The notes under the pieces: generated by a model
Database searches by the model: none
What the model saw: only the letters and a program-made list of their open reading frames with translations
Told to the model about the DNA's origin: nothing
Translations under genes and position numbers: made by a program
Part shown: positions 40,061 through 55,683 of the stretch, in pieces
How positions within the stretch are numbered: position 1 is the first letter of the stretch
Layout of the letters: each line of letters begins with the position of its first letter
Source: Effrenium voratum
Taxonomy: Eukaryota; Sar; Dinophyceae; Suessiales; Symbiodiniaceae
Assembly: GCA_963377175.1 (NCBI GenBank)
Contig: CAUJNA010001419.1
Location: 1-64,000, forward strand
DNA: 64,000 bases
Reading direction: 5' to 3'

Positions 40061-40830
40061 GCTCATATCCTCTTAGAGAAGCAAGATTGTAATTTTGGCC
40101 GTGGTCGAACAAGGTAGGTGATCCAACGTTTTGGCATCAACCATGGCTGAAAGTGCTTAAGTGTAGAAACCACCTCCTTTCCGGTTCCCTGTTTCTGGTA
40201 CCAGGTTGGTTCGCCTGGGAGCATTCGGAATGGACTAGGCAGCCATGGGCCTGTTTTGAGGGCACGGGTGGAAGCCTTCGGGGGAAACGGCCATAGGAGA
40301 CCGGATTGGAGAGTGCCGAAAACCCCATGCGAATCACAGCTGAAAGGTAAGACGTCGGACTTCCATCCATGGCCGGGGAAAATAGGTGAGGCAGTTTTGT
40401 TTGGTCCGAAAAGATAGGATCTGTCCCGGGAGACAGACCTCTGCCTTGCAAGTCTTCCGACTTGAGCCATGTAGGCTGACTCACGGATTGAGAGGAACAC
40501 AGCCCGCCGACTCCCAGCTCAGTTGCCCAAAGCCGAGCGTTTGACCTTTTGGTGTCCGATTTTTGGTGGAAAGGTGAACCTTGTACTTTCTGGGTCCTTT
40601 GGGCAACTGAGTGGTGGTTGGGTTGTATTTGTTGGAGCTCGCCTTGCAACTTTGGCTTTCTAAAGCATCCAGAATCCAGGGACGCGGATGTTCGAGGTGG
40701 CGAGAGGTCTAAGTCTTTTTGAGGCTCGGCATGCTTTTTGGGTTTGGTTTTTTTGGGAAACCAAAAGGACACCAGTTTAGTTTGTTTTTTTGTTGGGGGG
40801 GGAACCCTATTTCGTCACATATCCACAGGT
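40061..40830. other. Sequence right of the satellite
   Basis: Apparently unique sequence without a supportable gene; short open frames on the minus strand lack recognisable features. Confidence 0.35.
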
Positions 40831-41268
40831 TTCGCCTTCCAAACTGGGGCAACTGTGCAAGCCATGTTTCCTGGGCCCACTCTAAGCCCGGCCACGAATA
40901 CGGGAGACACGTCCACAAGCCTAGGCTTCGCAAGTTGGACGACATTTCGAACATGGCGCAAGCGCGGGAGGCGCGCCGTCCCACAAGCCTCGGGTTAGGA
41001 GTCTTTTCCGCAAGATGCGATGCGGCGCCATCTTGTTTTCTTTTTTGTTTTGTTTCTCGGTTGTTTGCTTTATCCAAGGCGGCGCGTTTCCTTGGCATCC
41101 AAACAGGCGCGCTGCACTTTTGACAGCTTACCCATCGGACGCGGTGCTCTTTTTGCGGTTCAAGGCCCGTTTGGGGGAACTGTGGCACTGCCGGGAAAAG
41201 ACGAAGAAACGAGCAAGGCCAAACCGGGCTCCAAACCAAAGCTGCATTCACCTTCGAACCAGAAATAA
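40831..41268 (+). other. Candidate exon pair
   Basis: Two GC-richer islands: about 40,831-40,997 (…HEYGRHVHKPRLRKLDDISN, then MAQAREARR) after CACAG, and about 41,148-41,268 (VQGPFGGTVALPGKDEETSK, then AKPGSKPKLHSPSNQK, stop at 41,268). They may be consecutive exons of a plus-strand gene. Unrecognised. Confidence 0.25.
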
Positions 41269-41430
41269 ATGGATTTCACCCGTTTAGATGTGTTTTATGC
41301 CATCCAGTTACCAGTAAAATCCGTCTCCATGTCCCTAAAGGCCTTCTTTTGGATTCCAAGTTCCAAAACTATACTGGGGGCGCAAATTTTGTTGGGGTTC
41401 TGCACCAACAAATCGAAACTTGGGGACGAA

Positions 41431-41610
41431 ATCACTCGGCACGTCGCGAGATCGGAGGCTGCGGGGAGGAGCGAGCTGAACCTCCGAGCCTTGGATGAGC
41501 TGGCCTACAAGAACCAGGAGCTGAAGGCAGCGTCTGAGCTGAGCGACACGTTCGGGGAGCCGGGAGAGCTTTGCCAGTGGTTTGATATGTTGAAAAGGTG
41601 GCTGACATAG
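41431..41610 (+). other. Candidate C-terminal exon
   Basis: Reads RSEAAGRSELNLRALDELAY, then KNQELKAASELSDTFG and WFDMLKRWLT with a stop at 41,610. Helical, GC-rich against its surroundings. Unrecognised. Confidence 0.3.
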
Positions 41611-41939
41611 AGTTTGGTGGTTCAAATAGCGGTTTGGTGGCTGAACTAGTGAACCATGTTTTCCATGAAAGAATAGTGGTTGTGAACAATAGCGGCGATA
41701 CGTTCCCTGAACTTCAACCACAACCAGGGAATGGAACCCGATGTTGCTCCCCTGCAGATTAATATGGTTGGCTCGTCTTTTTGAGAGTTGGAGCCTTTCT
41801 TCAAAACGGACACGAAAAGGAAGCCGACGCCATTTTGGAGGGCCCCCCCAAAAAAAGGCACGCCCACATGCAACCCAACTCACCCTCATTTCAAGACATA
41901 TCTCCTTTTGGGAGTCGGACCCCCAAGCACCGCAAAGGA

Positions 41940-42057
41940 CATGGCTGTGGGTCAAAAATAGGCACCCAAAACGGAACCCCGGCAAATGGAAACATGGACA
42001 AACATCTGCGGTCCAATTCCTGGTGGTTTACTGTAATTTGGACCCATGCCCACATGG
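41940..42057. mobile_element. MITE family 1, copy 3
   Basis: Left CATGGCTGTGGGTCAAAAA; right TTTGGACCCATGCCCACATG. The interior CGGCAAATGGAAACATGG and CTGCGGTCCA are shared with copy 4. Confidence 0.7.
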
Positions 42058-44285
42058 GAGACAGCAACATTTCCCCTGCCCTTTGGGGAACGGCAAAAGA
42101 GCATGGCCATGGCTTAGGCGGGAATGCGGATCTTCTCGGTACGAAAGCCGAAGTGCGGTTCACCCATTTCAACTTCAAGGAGGCATTTTTTTTGTTTTTG
42201 TTGTTGTTTTCAGTAAGCCGTAGGGGGAAGCTGTTTTTGTTGGGTTCGATTCCTCTCTTGAGACACACCCAAATCTGTGTTCCGGCTCTTTGCCTCGGAA
42301 AGTAGAATTTCGGATCAAGGTTCTGGGCGTTGCCAAAGTGAAGGACCCTCCCTGACATAAAACGCCCTACTGTGGGTGGATTTCTGAAATACTTTTACAA
42401 GGGTCACATCCATCTGGACCAGGATCTGGGGCAATCCACCGTATTTTTCATTAAACAGTACTGAGAGAGAGAATTCGGGCACCTTTGTGCCCGTTTTGAC
42501 CGAACAGGGTTCACTTGCCCTTTTGGCCACATTGGTGTTTTACAATGTTGATAGCCATTCGCTTCGATTTTAAGGGTTGGTAGCCGATTCTTCTAAGGGT
42601 TGACTTCCCCATCGTGCTTGTTAGAAACGTTTCGGTTTTCCCTGTGCGCACTTTCTCAAGAAGAGGGGCCCTAAAGAGAGCGGGCGCGGCTAGAGGTTCA
42701 CTTCAACTGTGATGCCGAGGAACTGCCGAGAGATAGCTTTCACGGGCCGATTTCTGCAGGTGGTGCTCTTGAAAAGGCAATTTCCAGCTGAGGGGAAGGA
42801 GATAAAGCTTGAGGGAGTGGCTCAGATTCACACGTTTGCCCCAGCAAACTTGTCATGGACCTTCCGGGGAACCCCTGGTTGGTTTGTGAGGGGGGAGGAG
42901 GCTGACAGGCCTTTGCCGCGGGGGTCGCCTGGTTATTTGTGTGTGTCGTTTGGCCCCAAAATGGCGTCGGTTGTCTTTGTTAAACCACCCCCGAAAAAGG
43001 GGCCCGCTCGAAACAAGGACATCGAGGCGCCCAAAAACGCTTCCGGCAGGTGGATCATACCACGCAGGCGGCCAAGGCTGGGAACGCGCTTCCGGCGGTT
43101 GAAATTTTGGTTCCGCTCGAAGGACCGCCGAAGATCAGGCGGGCCACCGGGAAGCTTGCTTATTCAGAGGGGGACGGCGGGCAAAAGTTCGGTTCCACTC
43201 ACGGGAAGGGTTTCCGGGAAACTTCCTGTAAGAGCTTTTTAGAGCCGCTGCTCAGCCTCCCTTCATCCTTTGCGAAGACATCAAACAGGGGATTTCGCGT
43301 GTCGTTCAGTGTCCTTGAACCAGCCCCCCTTCAAAAAAGAGAGAGGAAAGAACAAGGAAATGACAGATGAATGAATGAATAAACAAATAGTTCAATCAAA
43401 CAATAAATGGAAACAAACAGCAGGTCTTCCATGGACCCTGGCAAATGGCATTGCAAGCCTTTTTCCTTCCTCGCCCCATTGGAGGAAACGCTCCTTCCGG
43501 CCACAAGACGATGTCCTTGGCCAGGTTCTCTCACGAATCGATGCCTGTGAACACTGTGAGGGGTCAACATGTTCATGCGTCCTGCGTTCCTATGCGTTTC
43601 TTGTCTACTCGAAGCTTCGCGCGGTGGAGTTGGACGCGTTTTGCTGCCAGGGGCCCTTGGCAGCCGGGCGCGCCAGTCAAAAATCGACCCCAGAGGTTCG
43701 GATTGACGGCTTTAAGGACACTCGCTGAGGTTGGGAGCATTGTTTTTGGGTTGGAACTCTGGGTTTTTCTACAAGCAGGCGTCCCAACTCGGAGGCTTAG
43801 GTCCTTTTGAGAAGCGTATATGCAGTGGCGCTGAGGCATTTCGCGAGTATAGGTTACACGTTTGGTCCTTTGGTTTTAGGGGACCAAATGTTGGCCCTTT
43901 TTATAGAAAGGCTGGGAACAACTTTACCTACAACAGGGAATTGGATTCTCCTCCCATTTGCTTCAGTCTTTCAGTGTTCTGCTGGTTTCGAAGTAAATCG
44001 ATTTCGCTGGACATACTGTGGATGGTCGAAATTCTGCACCACCTAACAAGCCCTGGAATGATGATTCCCCTGTAAATACCAACCAAACGATGGTTTCCCA
44101 TGGTTTCAACGTGGGTTTTCGCAACTATCCACGGTACTTTGGTGCATTTTGCTTAGATGTTAGGACTTTAACTTCTTGCCGACTCATGGGTTTTGTGTAT
44201 TAAACCACCAAAATGTGATTCACTTTTAGCAGGGGGCAGAAAGCAGCCGAGCGTATGTTCCCATTTTTTTCCCACGGAAAACCCG
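42058..44285. other. Gene-poor stretch with one exon-like island
   Basis: A protein-like frame at about 43,050-43,260 (TQAAKAGNALPAVEILVPLE, then GPPKIRRATGKLAYSEGDGG) is the only coding hint. The rest shows no supported feature. Confidence 0.3.
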
Positions 44286-44287
44286 CC

Positions 44288-44415
44288 ATGGAGCCCCCGA
44301 CCGCCTTCCGCCGTGCGGGGCTCCAGGTCTTTCGGCCGGCCAACAAGAAGACGGTCTTCGCGGAGCTGGCCGACTTCTTCGCCGGGCCGCCCAGCAAACT
44401 CATGGCCACACGTGT
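44288..44415 (+). other. Candidate first or internal exon
   Basis: GC-rich island with ATG at 44,288 reading MEPPTAFRRAGLQVFRPANK, then KTVFAELADFFAGPPSKLMA. Strong contrast with AT-richer flanks. Unrecognised. Confidence 0.35.
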
Positions 44416-45494
44416 CCTTTTGATCGGTTGGTTAAGAATGGAAGGCAATGGTTTAGATGGGGTTGGTTCCATTTGCCAGGGCCATCTATTTTTTCAAAAG
44501 GACACCTATGCTCATGCCGCAGTCCAGATCGAGCCGTTTTTCCCCCCCGAACATTCTGGGGTACTTCTTGAGAAATGTTTCACGGCTCAAAATTGAGGAA
44601 CTGGGGTTACGCAGGTGTTAGTCTTTGGTTCCATTTGGCAAGGTGCCATCTTGGTACACTTTGTTGAGCCACAACCATATAGCCTTCATCAAAGAGCTAT
44701 CTCACATCCCTTTTTACAACAGGGGATGTGATTTTCCCATGTCCTGCACCTTGTCAGAATCACATGGCGAGCAAAAACGAGTCTGGGTGTGTGAAAAGGG
44801 GCGTGAATAAGTTCCTTGACTTTGATTTTGCTTAAGAGTTGGAACCAGCAACCACAGTGCTTGGACGTGAATCATCACTGATTTGGATGCCCACCATTAA
44901 ATTCCTATATGGGTATTATGGGTGTACCTATTGTGAGGGCCCCCCCAAAATGGCATCGGTTTTCCTTTGGGTTTTCCCTCGAAACCACAAACAACGGTTT
45001 TAAGCCACACTCTTGCTGCCCTTGCTAGCCGGTTTAAGTATCACCTGCTGGTGGCCATTTCTCCGACCGCCCAAAAGGACACCATTGAAAAAGGGGAAAA
45101 CGCGACCGGCCAAAAGGACACCATTGGGGGGGGGGGGCGGGAAAACGGGAAGTGTTCAGCTGGCGAATCCCGTATACTTCGGAGGCCCTGTCTGTTCACC
45201 GTGGCTTGGGGGGGTGAAGGTTCCATTTCCCCGGACCCCGGTGCCTGGAAATAACCCCTCGGGGCAAGCAGCTCGCAACATGGATAACCCTCCCGACCCG
45301 ATGAACATGAAACCTGCCGGTGCCTGTAAAGAACAACGTGATCTTCCAGGACCGGACCCCCCCCCCCGAAACATCAGGTTCGGTGTGAATTGCCGGAAAG
45401 TTCCACCATACAGACCCCACTTCCTCACACTGTGTATGGTTGCAAAATCCATCTTTAAGGTTTCGTTCCCATGGTTCCAAAAACTGGTGCGACA

Positions 45495-45688
45495 TGGAGT
45501 TCGCAACCCTCCACGGTGCGGAACGAGCCTTTGTGGGTTTGATATCACCGGAGGCGCGCGCCTTGAACGACCCCTCTCCGCAGATCGCCGTTGCGGGGCT
45601 CACGAGGCGGCTGGGTGGAAAAGCGACGGAGGGGAGACCATCTTGGTTGATTTCGTGCTGGTGCGATAGGTGGGGAATGTGGGACTGA
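45495..45688 (+). other. Candidate exon
   Basis: Reads MEFATLHGAERAFVGLISPE, then ARALNDPSPQIAVAGLTRRL and GGKATEGRPSW. GC-rich. Unrecognised. Confidence 0.3.
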
Positions 45689-45699
45689 ACCCAGAAGTG

Positions 45700-45775
45700 T
45701 GCTTTAAGGAAACCACAAGGGATGGCTTATAGGGGGTCATTCCCTCATTCCCTGCTGAGCATCAGCGAGATTTAA
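45700..45775. repeat. MITE-family-2-like end sequence
   Basis: GGGGGTCATTCCCTCATTCC followed by CTGCTGAGCATCAGCGAG resembles the right end of the element at 48,044-48,158. Confidence 0.45.
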
Positions 45776-46496
45776 GGGAAATGCCATGCTGAGATACTAA
45801 ACTGTGGTAGCATTTGAGGTGTTTGACTTTCGCCACAATGATGACGGTAAAAAAAGGGAAACTCAGTATGAACATATTATGATGGGGAAAACACAGTATT
45901 GAGATGTTATGTTTAGGGTCGAATGCTGCCCAATGGACGGGCATGTCAAAATTGACGTGACATGACCTGCAGAAAACCCAAAAGTAGGGTTTGCTTTTCT
46001 GATTTCAGTGAACACACTCTTCGGAAACACACCAAACAAGTCCCAAAAGGAATCCCCGCCCATAATGGATGACCCTCAAAAATCCCAAAGGAGGTTATTC
46101 AAAGCATTTGGTAGCTGTTGTTGTTTTTGTTTTGGTGGGCTTTTGTTTGTCAAACCGGACACCCGCCACTTTGAAACCCCAAATTTGAAAAGCAACCCCA
46201 TGCTCTTGCAGGGTACCTGCTCGGCCACAGTTCTAGGGGTTGATTCCCCATTCTTTTCAACCATCGTTCTTTTCGTTTCCAGGGTTTGTGATGGTTTCTC
46301 GAAAAAGCAGGATCCCTGGAAAGAACGGGAAGGTACCCCTAGAACAATGCTGTGGCCCCGAAGTGCGTGTAGCCTTCCTGAAACAAAAAGAAAGAAAACC
46401 TGCGGAGTTCCGCGAAGCGATGGCGGGTTTCGCCTACGCCATCGGATGGCGTAGGCAAAGCTGGCAAGTCCACGGGGCTCAGTTATACAGCACTGC

Positions 46497-46595
46497 CGAT
46501 GTGGGTGTGGGTCAAAAATCGGGTAACCCCAAAATGGGTGGCCCTGGTAAATGGAAACAATGACTACAACCTGCGGTCCATACCCACAGCCATGT
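46497..46595. mobile_element. MITE family 1, copy 4
   Basis: Left GATGTGGGTGTGGGTCAAAA; right CATACCCACAGCCATGTG. The interior GGTAAATGGAAACAATG and CTGCGGTCCA match copy 3. Confidence 0.65.
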
Positions 46596-47156
46596 GTCAA
46601 AACACTTAAGCATCAAGCTGTCTAGCAATATCGCGCTGACTTTCTCTTCAACATCTAATCAAATCAAAACATATTGAATTACGTTTCAGATTGATTTGAT
46701 TACATGTGTGTTGATTCAAGAATAATTATTTATACTGACATCACGATTTCAAATCAACATGTAATAAAACATGAGCGTTTCAGAATAGAAGTCGTTTTGT
46801 CAGATCGCAGGGCTTCAGGTGAGCTCCTGCCTGCTGGTCGATCCTTTGATTTTTGCCATCGGGAGAGGTTCCGGACGATTCTTTGGGGGGGCTTCTTCTG
46901 AGTCAGGGTCCTCGGGTTTTGCACCCATTACATCCTCCCTGGTATGGAACAGGAAGGAAGACCAACCAAACCATTCAGAGGGGTCCAGAACACGTTATGG
47001 AGAACCAAAAGACGCCCATTTGTGGAGGAAACTCCTTTTGGGAACGGGAGCCCGTTTGTGGGTTCCGTGTGAAGAGCGCAGGAGAGTAGTTGTAAAGTGT
47101 TCAAAGGGGTATCCATTGATGTCACTAAATTTTGGGACATTCCCAGAACTGACTAA

Positions 47157-47286
47157 TGTCGACCCCATCAATCAACCCCAGTATATTAATAACAGGGGGG
47201 TTCCCGGGTTTATTTAGTGGGGAATCATCACTATTGGAGGGGAACCCCCTATTAATAAACAGGGGTTGATGAATCCGGGGTCAACA
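47157..47286. mobile_element. Foldback MITE family 3, copy 1
   Basis: Long imperfect inverted repeats of about 45 bp: left TGTCGACCCCATCAATCAAC, continuing …TATTAATA…GGGGGTTCCC; right end the complementary GGGGAACCCCCTATTAATAA…GGGGTTGAT…GGGGTCAACA. Nearly the whole element folds back. Confidence 0.8.
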
Positions 47287-47604
47287 TTTGTTGTTTTCCC
47301 ATGATGTTTCAAACGCGAGTCGAAGATTGCTCGTGGTTCCTTGGAGCTTGTCGCTGCCCACGAGTCTTCAAGAAAGGATGAATCGTTCCCAAACCGTTGG
47401 AATGTGTTTGCCGCCGCCTGTTTATGGGCCTTTCTTTTGTGAACTGGGTGTGCGTGCTTTTTGTTTTTACCCATTCGGGTTGGTGCAAAGGGAACTCAAA
47501 TTAGGTAACCCTTAGTGGGTGGTTTGGATTGGTGGTTTCGGGCCACACGCCACCCTTTTCAGGTTGGAAGTTGATCGGGAAGTGGCGACAGGCTGACGCA
47601 CACC

Positions 47605-47720
47605 ATTTCGCAGTGCATCCCCGCAGACATGGCGAACTTGAGGGAGGAGTTGCGGAAGGCGAAACTGCGTACGAATCGGATGGGCAGACACTCTGTTTGG
47701 GAAATGGCACCCCTTTTTGG
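47605..47720 (+). other. Candidate exon
   Basis: GC-rich island with ATG 47,630 reading MANLREELRKAKLRTNRMGR. Short; unrecognised. Confidence 0.2.
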
Positions 47721-48043
47721 GTCAAGATGTGTAAGGGAGTTGTTCAAAGATCACCTTTCCGCTTAAGGCTCCCTCAGGCTTTCTAAGCCCTCAACTACCC
47801 AACCCTGGTACCTGCTCTGTTAGGGTTTCCAGAACTTGGCCTTCTCTTTTTTTTTTGGGGGGGGGAAACGTTCTGGGAATGCTGATGGGAGCAGAAGGAT
47901 CCCCCTGCTTTTTTGGAGGTTCCATTTGTTTTTGGCGCTTGGGAATGCATTTGGTTCTTCGGGCTCCCCTGAACCCTGGAAAAGAACTCCACACTGCTCA
48001 TTCATATTACTTCCCCGACCCCAACTCTCCAAAACTGAACTAG

Positions 48044-48158
48044 ACTTGCTGGTGCTGAGCAGGGAATGAGAAAGGGAACGACCCCGGGAAGCCCTCCCTC
48101 AAGAGGGCCAAAGCCTGGGTTCATTCCATTTCTCCTTCCCTGCTGAGCACCAGCAAGT
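48044..48158. mobile_element. MITE family 2, complete copy
   Basis: About 41-bp terminal inverted repeats with about six mismatches, beginning ACTTGCTGGTGCTGAGCAGG at the left and ending with its complement at the right; total 115 bp. Partial ends occur near 30,750-30,905 and 45,735-45,772. Confidence 0.85.
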
Positions 48159-48826
48159 AGAATTCGCCAAGACCAAACCAACTCCAAACCAACAAATTTC
48201 CCGCTGCCCCCAGCTCCAGTTGTATTGCCTGCAACTTTAGACCAATGCAACACCGAATACGAAGTCGATACGAAGCACCAAATTGAAATTATAGCCCAAA
48301 TCCACAATCACGAAAGATTCCTGCTGCTTAAATTTCTCGGAAATTGCGATTTCGTGTGCCTTCTCTTCGGAGGGGGGGGGGGGCCTCTGGTGCTTGAAAG
48401 TACCCATGTAGCAAATATTGTTCTGCCCGACGAACATATGGGGGAAGTGGCGAAAGAACTGGACATTTTTGGCCGCTGGTGACATTTGGAATCCCCATTT
48501 GTCCCTTGAGCCACAGTCAAAACGACGTTGAAAGTTAGCAAAGGGTAGTCCCAACGGCCGCTCTTTTGTTTCTTTCGTGGGTTTGGGCATACAGGCAGCA
48601 GTTTGGAAAGATATGGGTTGCCTCGCTAGGTATGTTGGCATCAGAGAGTCTTGCAACATATTGGAAAGGAGGAACAGGACACTGTCAATCTGTGTGCAAC
48701 TCCTGAAAGGACCTCACTCCTTAAACTCTTGGGTTTGGTGCTGAAGGTATTTGGGTTGGTCCTAAAAGGGAGCCCTCAAAAGGCTTGGTTTCCTTTGGGT
48801 TTCCATTACCAACCAGAAGGGAAAAC

Positions 48827-51960
<3,134 letters not shown>

Positions 51961-51969
51961 AAACATGGC

Positions 51970-52055
51970 GTTTCTCTTTCATGGATCGTCAGATCCTCAT
52001 CTTGCGCGCGGTGGCGAAGCTGTCCGTGACGGCCTCGGAAGCGAGACCGGACTAA
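51970..52055 (+). other. Candidate exon
   Basis: Reads FMDRQILILRAVAKLSVTAS then EARPD; GC-rich centre in AT-rich flanks. Unrecognised. Confidence 0.25.
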
Positions 52056-52084
52056 ACATGGCGTGCGGGAAAGTGGAGCGATAC

Positions 52085-52520
52085 GTGTACACATGCATAT
52101 TTAGTCATGTTATGCTACTTTACGCTGCGTTATGTTATGTTATGGTATGTTATAGTATGATATATTGTATTATGTTATATTACTGTATATCATGTCATAT
52201 CATATCATATCATATCATATTATAGAAATATATGCATACACACATATGCATACATGTTTGCCCATATGTGTACATATATATATATAGCTATTCATGTTTG
52301 CATTTACACATACATATGTCTATATACATATACACATACATGTATTTATGTATATATCTAATCTATGTACTCTATCTTTTTCTATCTAACCATCCTCTAT
52401 AAATCTAACAATCTATCTATTAATCTATTGTAATCCACTCCAATCCAATCCAATCTGTCTTTTTATCTATGTTTGTGCCTGCACATAACATGATTATATA
52501 TATATATACACACGTGTTTA
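52085..52520. repeat. AT-rich cryptic simple-sequence zone
   Basis: TATGT/TATCA pentamer-like runs, TACATA runs, CTAT runs and ATCCA runs follow each other. No coding potential. Confidence 0.85.
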
Positions 52521-52902
52521 TGCTCAGGTTTCTGTTGTGTTCAGGAATGACTTGGCCACGGGCTTGAATGTCGGCTGAGCTGCAGATTTTCATTTTCTTG
52601 CTACGGTTCAGAGCTGTTTGGACCCTCAAAGGCTTAAAGGAAGTGCTTTCGATTCAGAACTCGCTGGACCTTGGCATTTCATCGCTTTTGATCAATGATT
52701 CTCAGCGGAGCAATCCATGTTGGTTGACCTTTCAGTTGTATTCTCGACCAGCTGGAGTCATGATGTGGTCTCGGTCTGTCATGTCTGGGCATCGGAAGCT
52801 ATGCAGCTTGTGTTTAATATTTTGTGTGTGTGTCTGTGTATGTGCGGGGGCGGGGGGACTATGACCACCATTTCTGCACATGTTGTGCCCTAGCTTTTTC
52901 AG

Positions 52903-53024
52903 GATTCCCCACCCGACTTGCGCTTCAGTTCGAGCGTGATGCACTTTCTTCAATCGGTACCCTTGTTTGGAAACCGCATCCTTCCGAAATGCAGCTGGGA
53001 CTCCGATTTCTGAAGGGAGAGGTG
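52903..53024 (+). other. Well-bounded candidate exon (122 bp)
   Basis: Acceptor TAGCTTTTTCAG ends at 52,902 and donor GTGAGT starts at 53,025. Encodes FPTRLALQFERDALSSIGTL, then VWKPHPSEMQLGLRFLKGE. This is the best-supported exon in the gene-poor region; the gene is not recognised. Confidence 0.5.
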
Positions 53025-54694
53025 GTGAGTCGTTCCCTTTCCCTTGCTCGTCACACTTTTGTCGCCTAATTCACGTCCAAAAATGCTCACCCCTCAGAAG
53101 GGCCCTTGTGTACTTATGGGAACGGTCTTCCCTCCCATGGTTTCCGCCAAATTCCCGCCCGATTCTTGGGGGTATGATGCCAACTTTCAGACGTTTCTGT
53201 ATGGAAAATGCGTGTTGTCTCTTTTCCTAACAACATACCTTGGCAAAAGGGGGCGGGGGGGAGGGGGGGGTGTTTGGAGGAGGGGCTGTGATTTGTCTCG
53301 GATCGATGAGTTAGGTCATCGATGAGTTTGAAATTGGGGACAACTGCATGGACGCCTTGAGGCGAGCAAGCTGACGCTTGGGCACTGGTTTGTTGTCTTT
53401 TTTGTTTTGTTTCTTTCTCCTTTTTTTCTCTTCTTCTTTTTTTTTTTCTTGGTTTGTTCTTCTTCTTTTGTTCTTTCTTTTTTTTGTGTGTGTGACAACA
53501 CAGGTGTTATGGTGAAAAGTGTAGGTTGTTGACAAGCGTAGGGATGGGGGTGTTTGCAGGGTCTGACGGGTTTGTAAGTCAACCATCCAGGGTTTGTGGC
53601 CCTCTTGGGACCACTTCGTGTTGTGCCGACTGTTTTCAGGGGGTCCATTCAGGGGGAGGAGAAAGGCACACTGGGCTGAGGTTTGGGGACCTATGGGAGG
53701 GTTCCTCAAACCCTATGAGGCTTACTCAAGGTTTCCAGTTGGTTAAGCTAGGACCGGCCCAAGCCTTCCAGTGGTGCTTCAACCTGGGTCATTTTGGGAG
53801 CAATGTCGGAGTTCGCTTATCTTTAGGAGGTGGAACAGCAAGTCTGCAATAGACAGCAGCCTATGGACAATGTTAGTATTCCTTTCAGTTTCCAGCGTTT
53901 AGGCCATCCAAAAGGGGAACCCCTTCAGACACACAACCGAATGACCACACCACTTGCGGGACCCAGAGGCTCAGTAGAAGATCGGGCTTTTTTTTTCACC
54001 CACAAAGAAACCATCCACTAGAGAAAGGGTATTTGTTGAAGCCACCTTTTTTGACCCATGAGGCTGGAAAAACAGGCAAGCCCAGATTTCACTGGGGTTT
54101 CCTGGGTTTTGGGGGCTCAGTTTGTTCCGGCTCCTCCCCATTTCCTTTGGTGGGGCAGAATGGGCTTGACCGCGCCTAGAACCAATTCGGTCCAATTCCG
54201 AAGGAGCTAAACACCTTTGAACAAGTGGTTGGTTGTTCCCCCTGATGCCATCAAGCGACCCGTTGGTTGAATGTAGATGGCACAACCTGTGCTGGTGAGC
54301 AGTGCCGCTGTGGCTGGTGCCTATGATTGTCATGGGATGGTCACTCAGGGTGATTCCTTTTGCTCGTTCGGTGGCAAGCGGGGTGAGAGACCTGCTACGG
54401 ATGTGGCGGATTCGGTGGGCTTGAGTTCGCCATGCTTTCGGCGGTTGCCATCATGACTGCGTTGGTTCTCCTATATGGCAGTTTGTTTCTTAAGAAGGAA
54501 CCCCCTTGAAAGTGGTTGGTGGGCATTATGTCCACCACCGAAGTGATGCCCACCATTTCGGGCGCCTACTTGAAGTTCATAAGTCATATCGGCGCGATGA
54601 GTAGGTTTCTGGTTTGCTACTTGCATGTTGAACTCATGTTATTTGGAGGCCAGCGCAGAGTGTGCTCTGCAGATGAGGCCAAAACCGCGCCCTT

Positions 54695-54784
54695 CCTCAA
54701 AAATAGGTACTCAAATGGAGCCCTGGTAAATGGAACCAAGTGCATTTTTTCCTTGTGGTTTAATTTGACCCACAGCCTTGTGAA
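54695..54784. mobile_element. MITE family 1, copy 5 (left end degraded)
   Basis: Right end AATTTGACCCACAGCCTTGT is clear; interior CCTGGTAAATGGAACCAAG matches the family; the left terminus is eroded to TCAAAAATAGG. Confidence 0.5.
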
Positions 54785-54943
54785 TTTCTGGTTTTTTGGG
54801 CTTCCACTTGATCCCCGCTTCCCTGTGGATTTGGCTTCGTATGTTCTTCTGGCACAACGGCCAAAGGGCCGAAGGGCCATGAAGCAGCGCTACATGTGCT
54901 ACAAAGCCATCCTGCCGTCCAACAGATGCTGTCAGAAGACAAG

Positions 54944-55073
54944 GTCGACCCCATATCAGTCAACCCCAGTTGATGAATAGGGTGTTCTTCTGCAAAAGTG
55001 GTCTGATTCCCCACTAAACCCAGAAATGAACACCCCCCCAACAAAAGCTGGGGTTGATGCATAGGGGGTCAAC
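54944..55073. mobile_element. Foldback MITE family 3, copy 2
   Basis: GTCGACCCCATATCAGTCAA at the left pairs with GGGGTTGATGCATAGGGGGT-CAAC at the right; further inner complementarity GGGTGTTC / GAACACCC. Confidence 0.75.
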
Positions 55074-55371
55074 TGTACGGGGCGTTTGGGGAGCCACCAA
55101 ACACATTGCCGAAGATGAGAAGCAGCTTTCCAAAGGACCCAGCAATACAAGGTTCACTGGGAACCCCCCCCGATTGGTGGGATTTCGATTTGAACCCCTG
55201 TTTCTTCCTGGGTCCATGGGACACGCGCAAACAAATCCCATCCACCCATTCTCCCTTACAGAAACCGGGCTCCTAAAAGATCTCCATTTTGCCACCATTT
55301 GAAACATGTGGCTTTTTCAGCACCACAATACAGTTGGGTTTACCACCATCTGGTTGCAATGTTCAGGTGTA

Positions 55372-55515
55372 TAATGCATCCGGATCCCTTGCAGAAATTG
55401 CACAGCTTCTCCGTGCCAGGGGCTTCGCGCAGAAGCACCCAGAGTTGGAAGAGAAGATCCTGGGCATGCTTCAGGACGGGATGCGGGTTCAGGGGATGTC
55501 GCCCTTTTTGAACGT
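55372..55515 (+). other. Candidate exon
   Basis: Reads SGSLAEIAQLLRARGFAQKH, then PELEEKILGMLQDGMRVQGM. Helical, GC-rich; unrecognised. It ends in a T11 run. Confidence 0.35.
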
Positions 55516-55683
55516 TTTTTTTTTTTTTAATGAGGGAGACCAGAGGGAAACCACCCCCTTGATCTTGACAGACACACATACACACCCACACATTCGTTTG
55601 AAATGGCCGAAGAAGCCAATGGGAAGTTGAAACACAACCCACTAGGCAAGCAATTCGGCAAACACGCAAGCCACCGAAGTACG

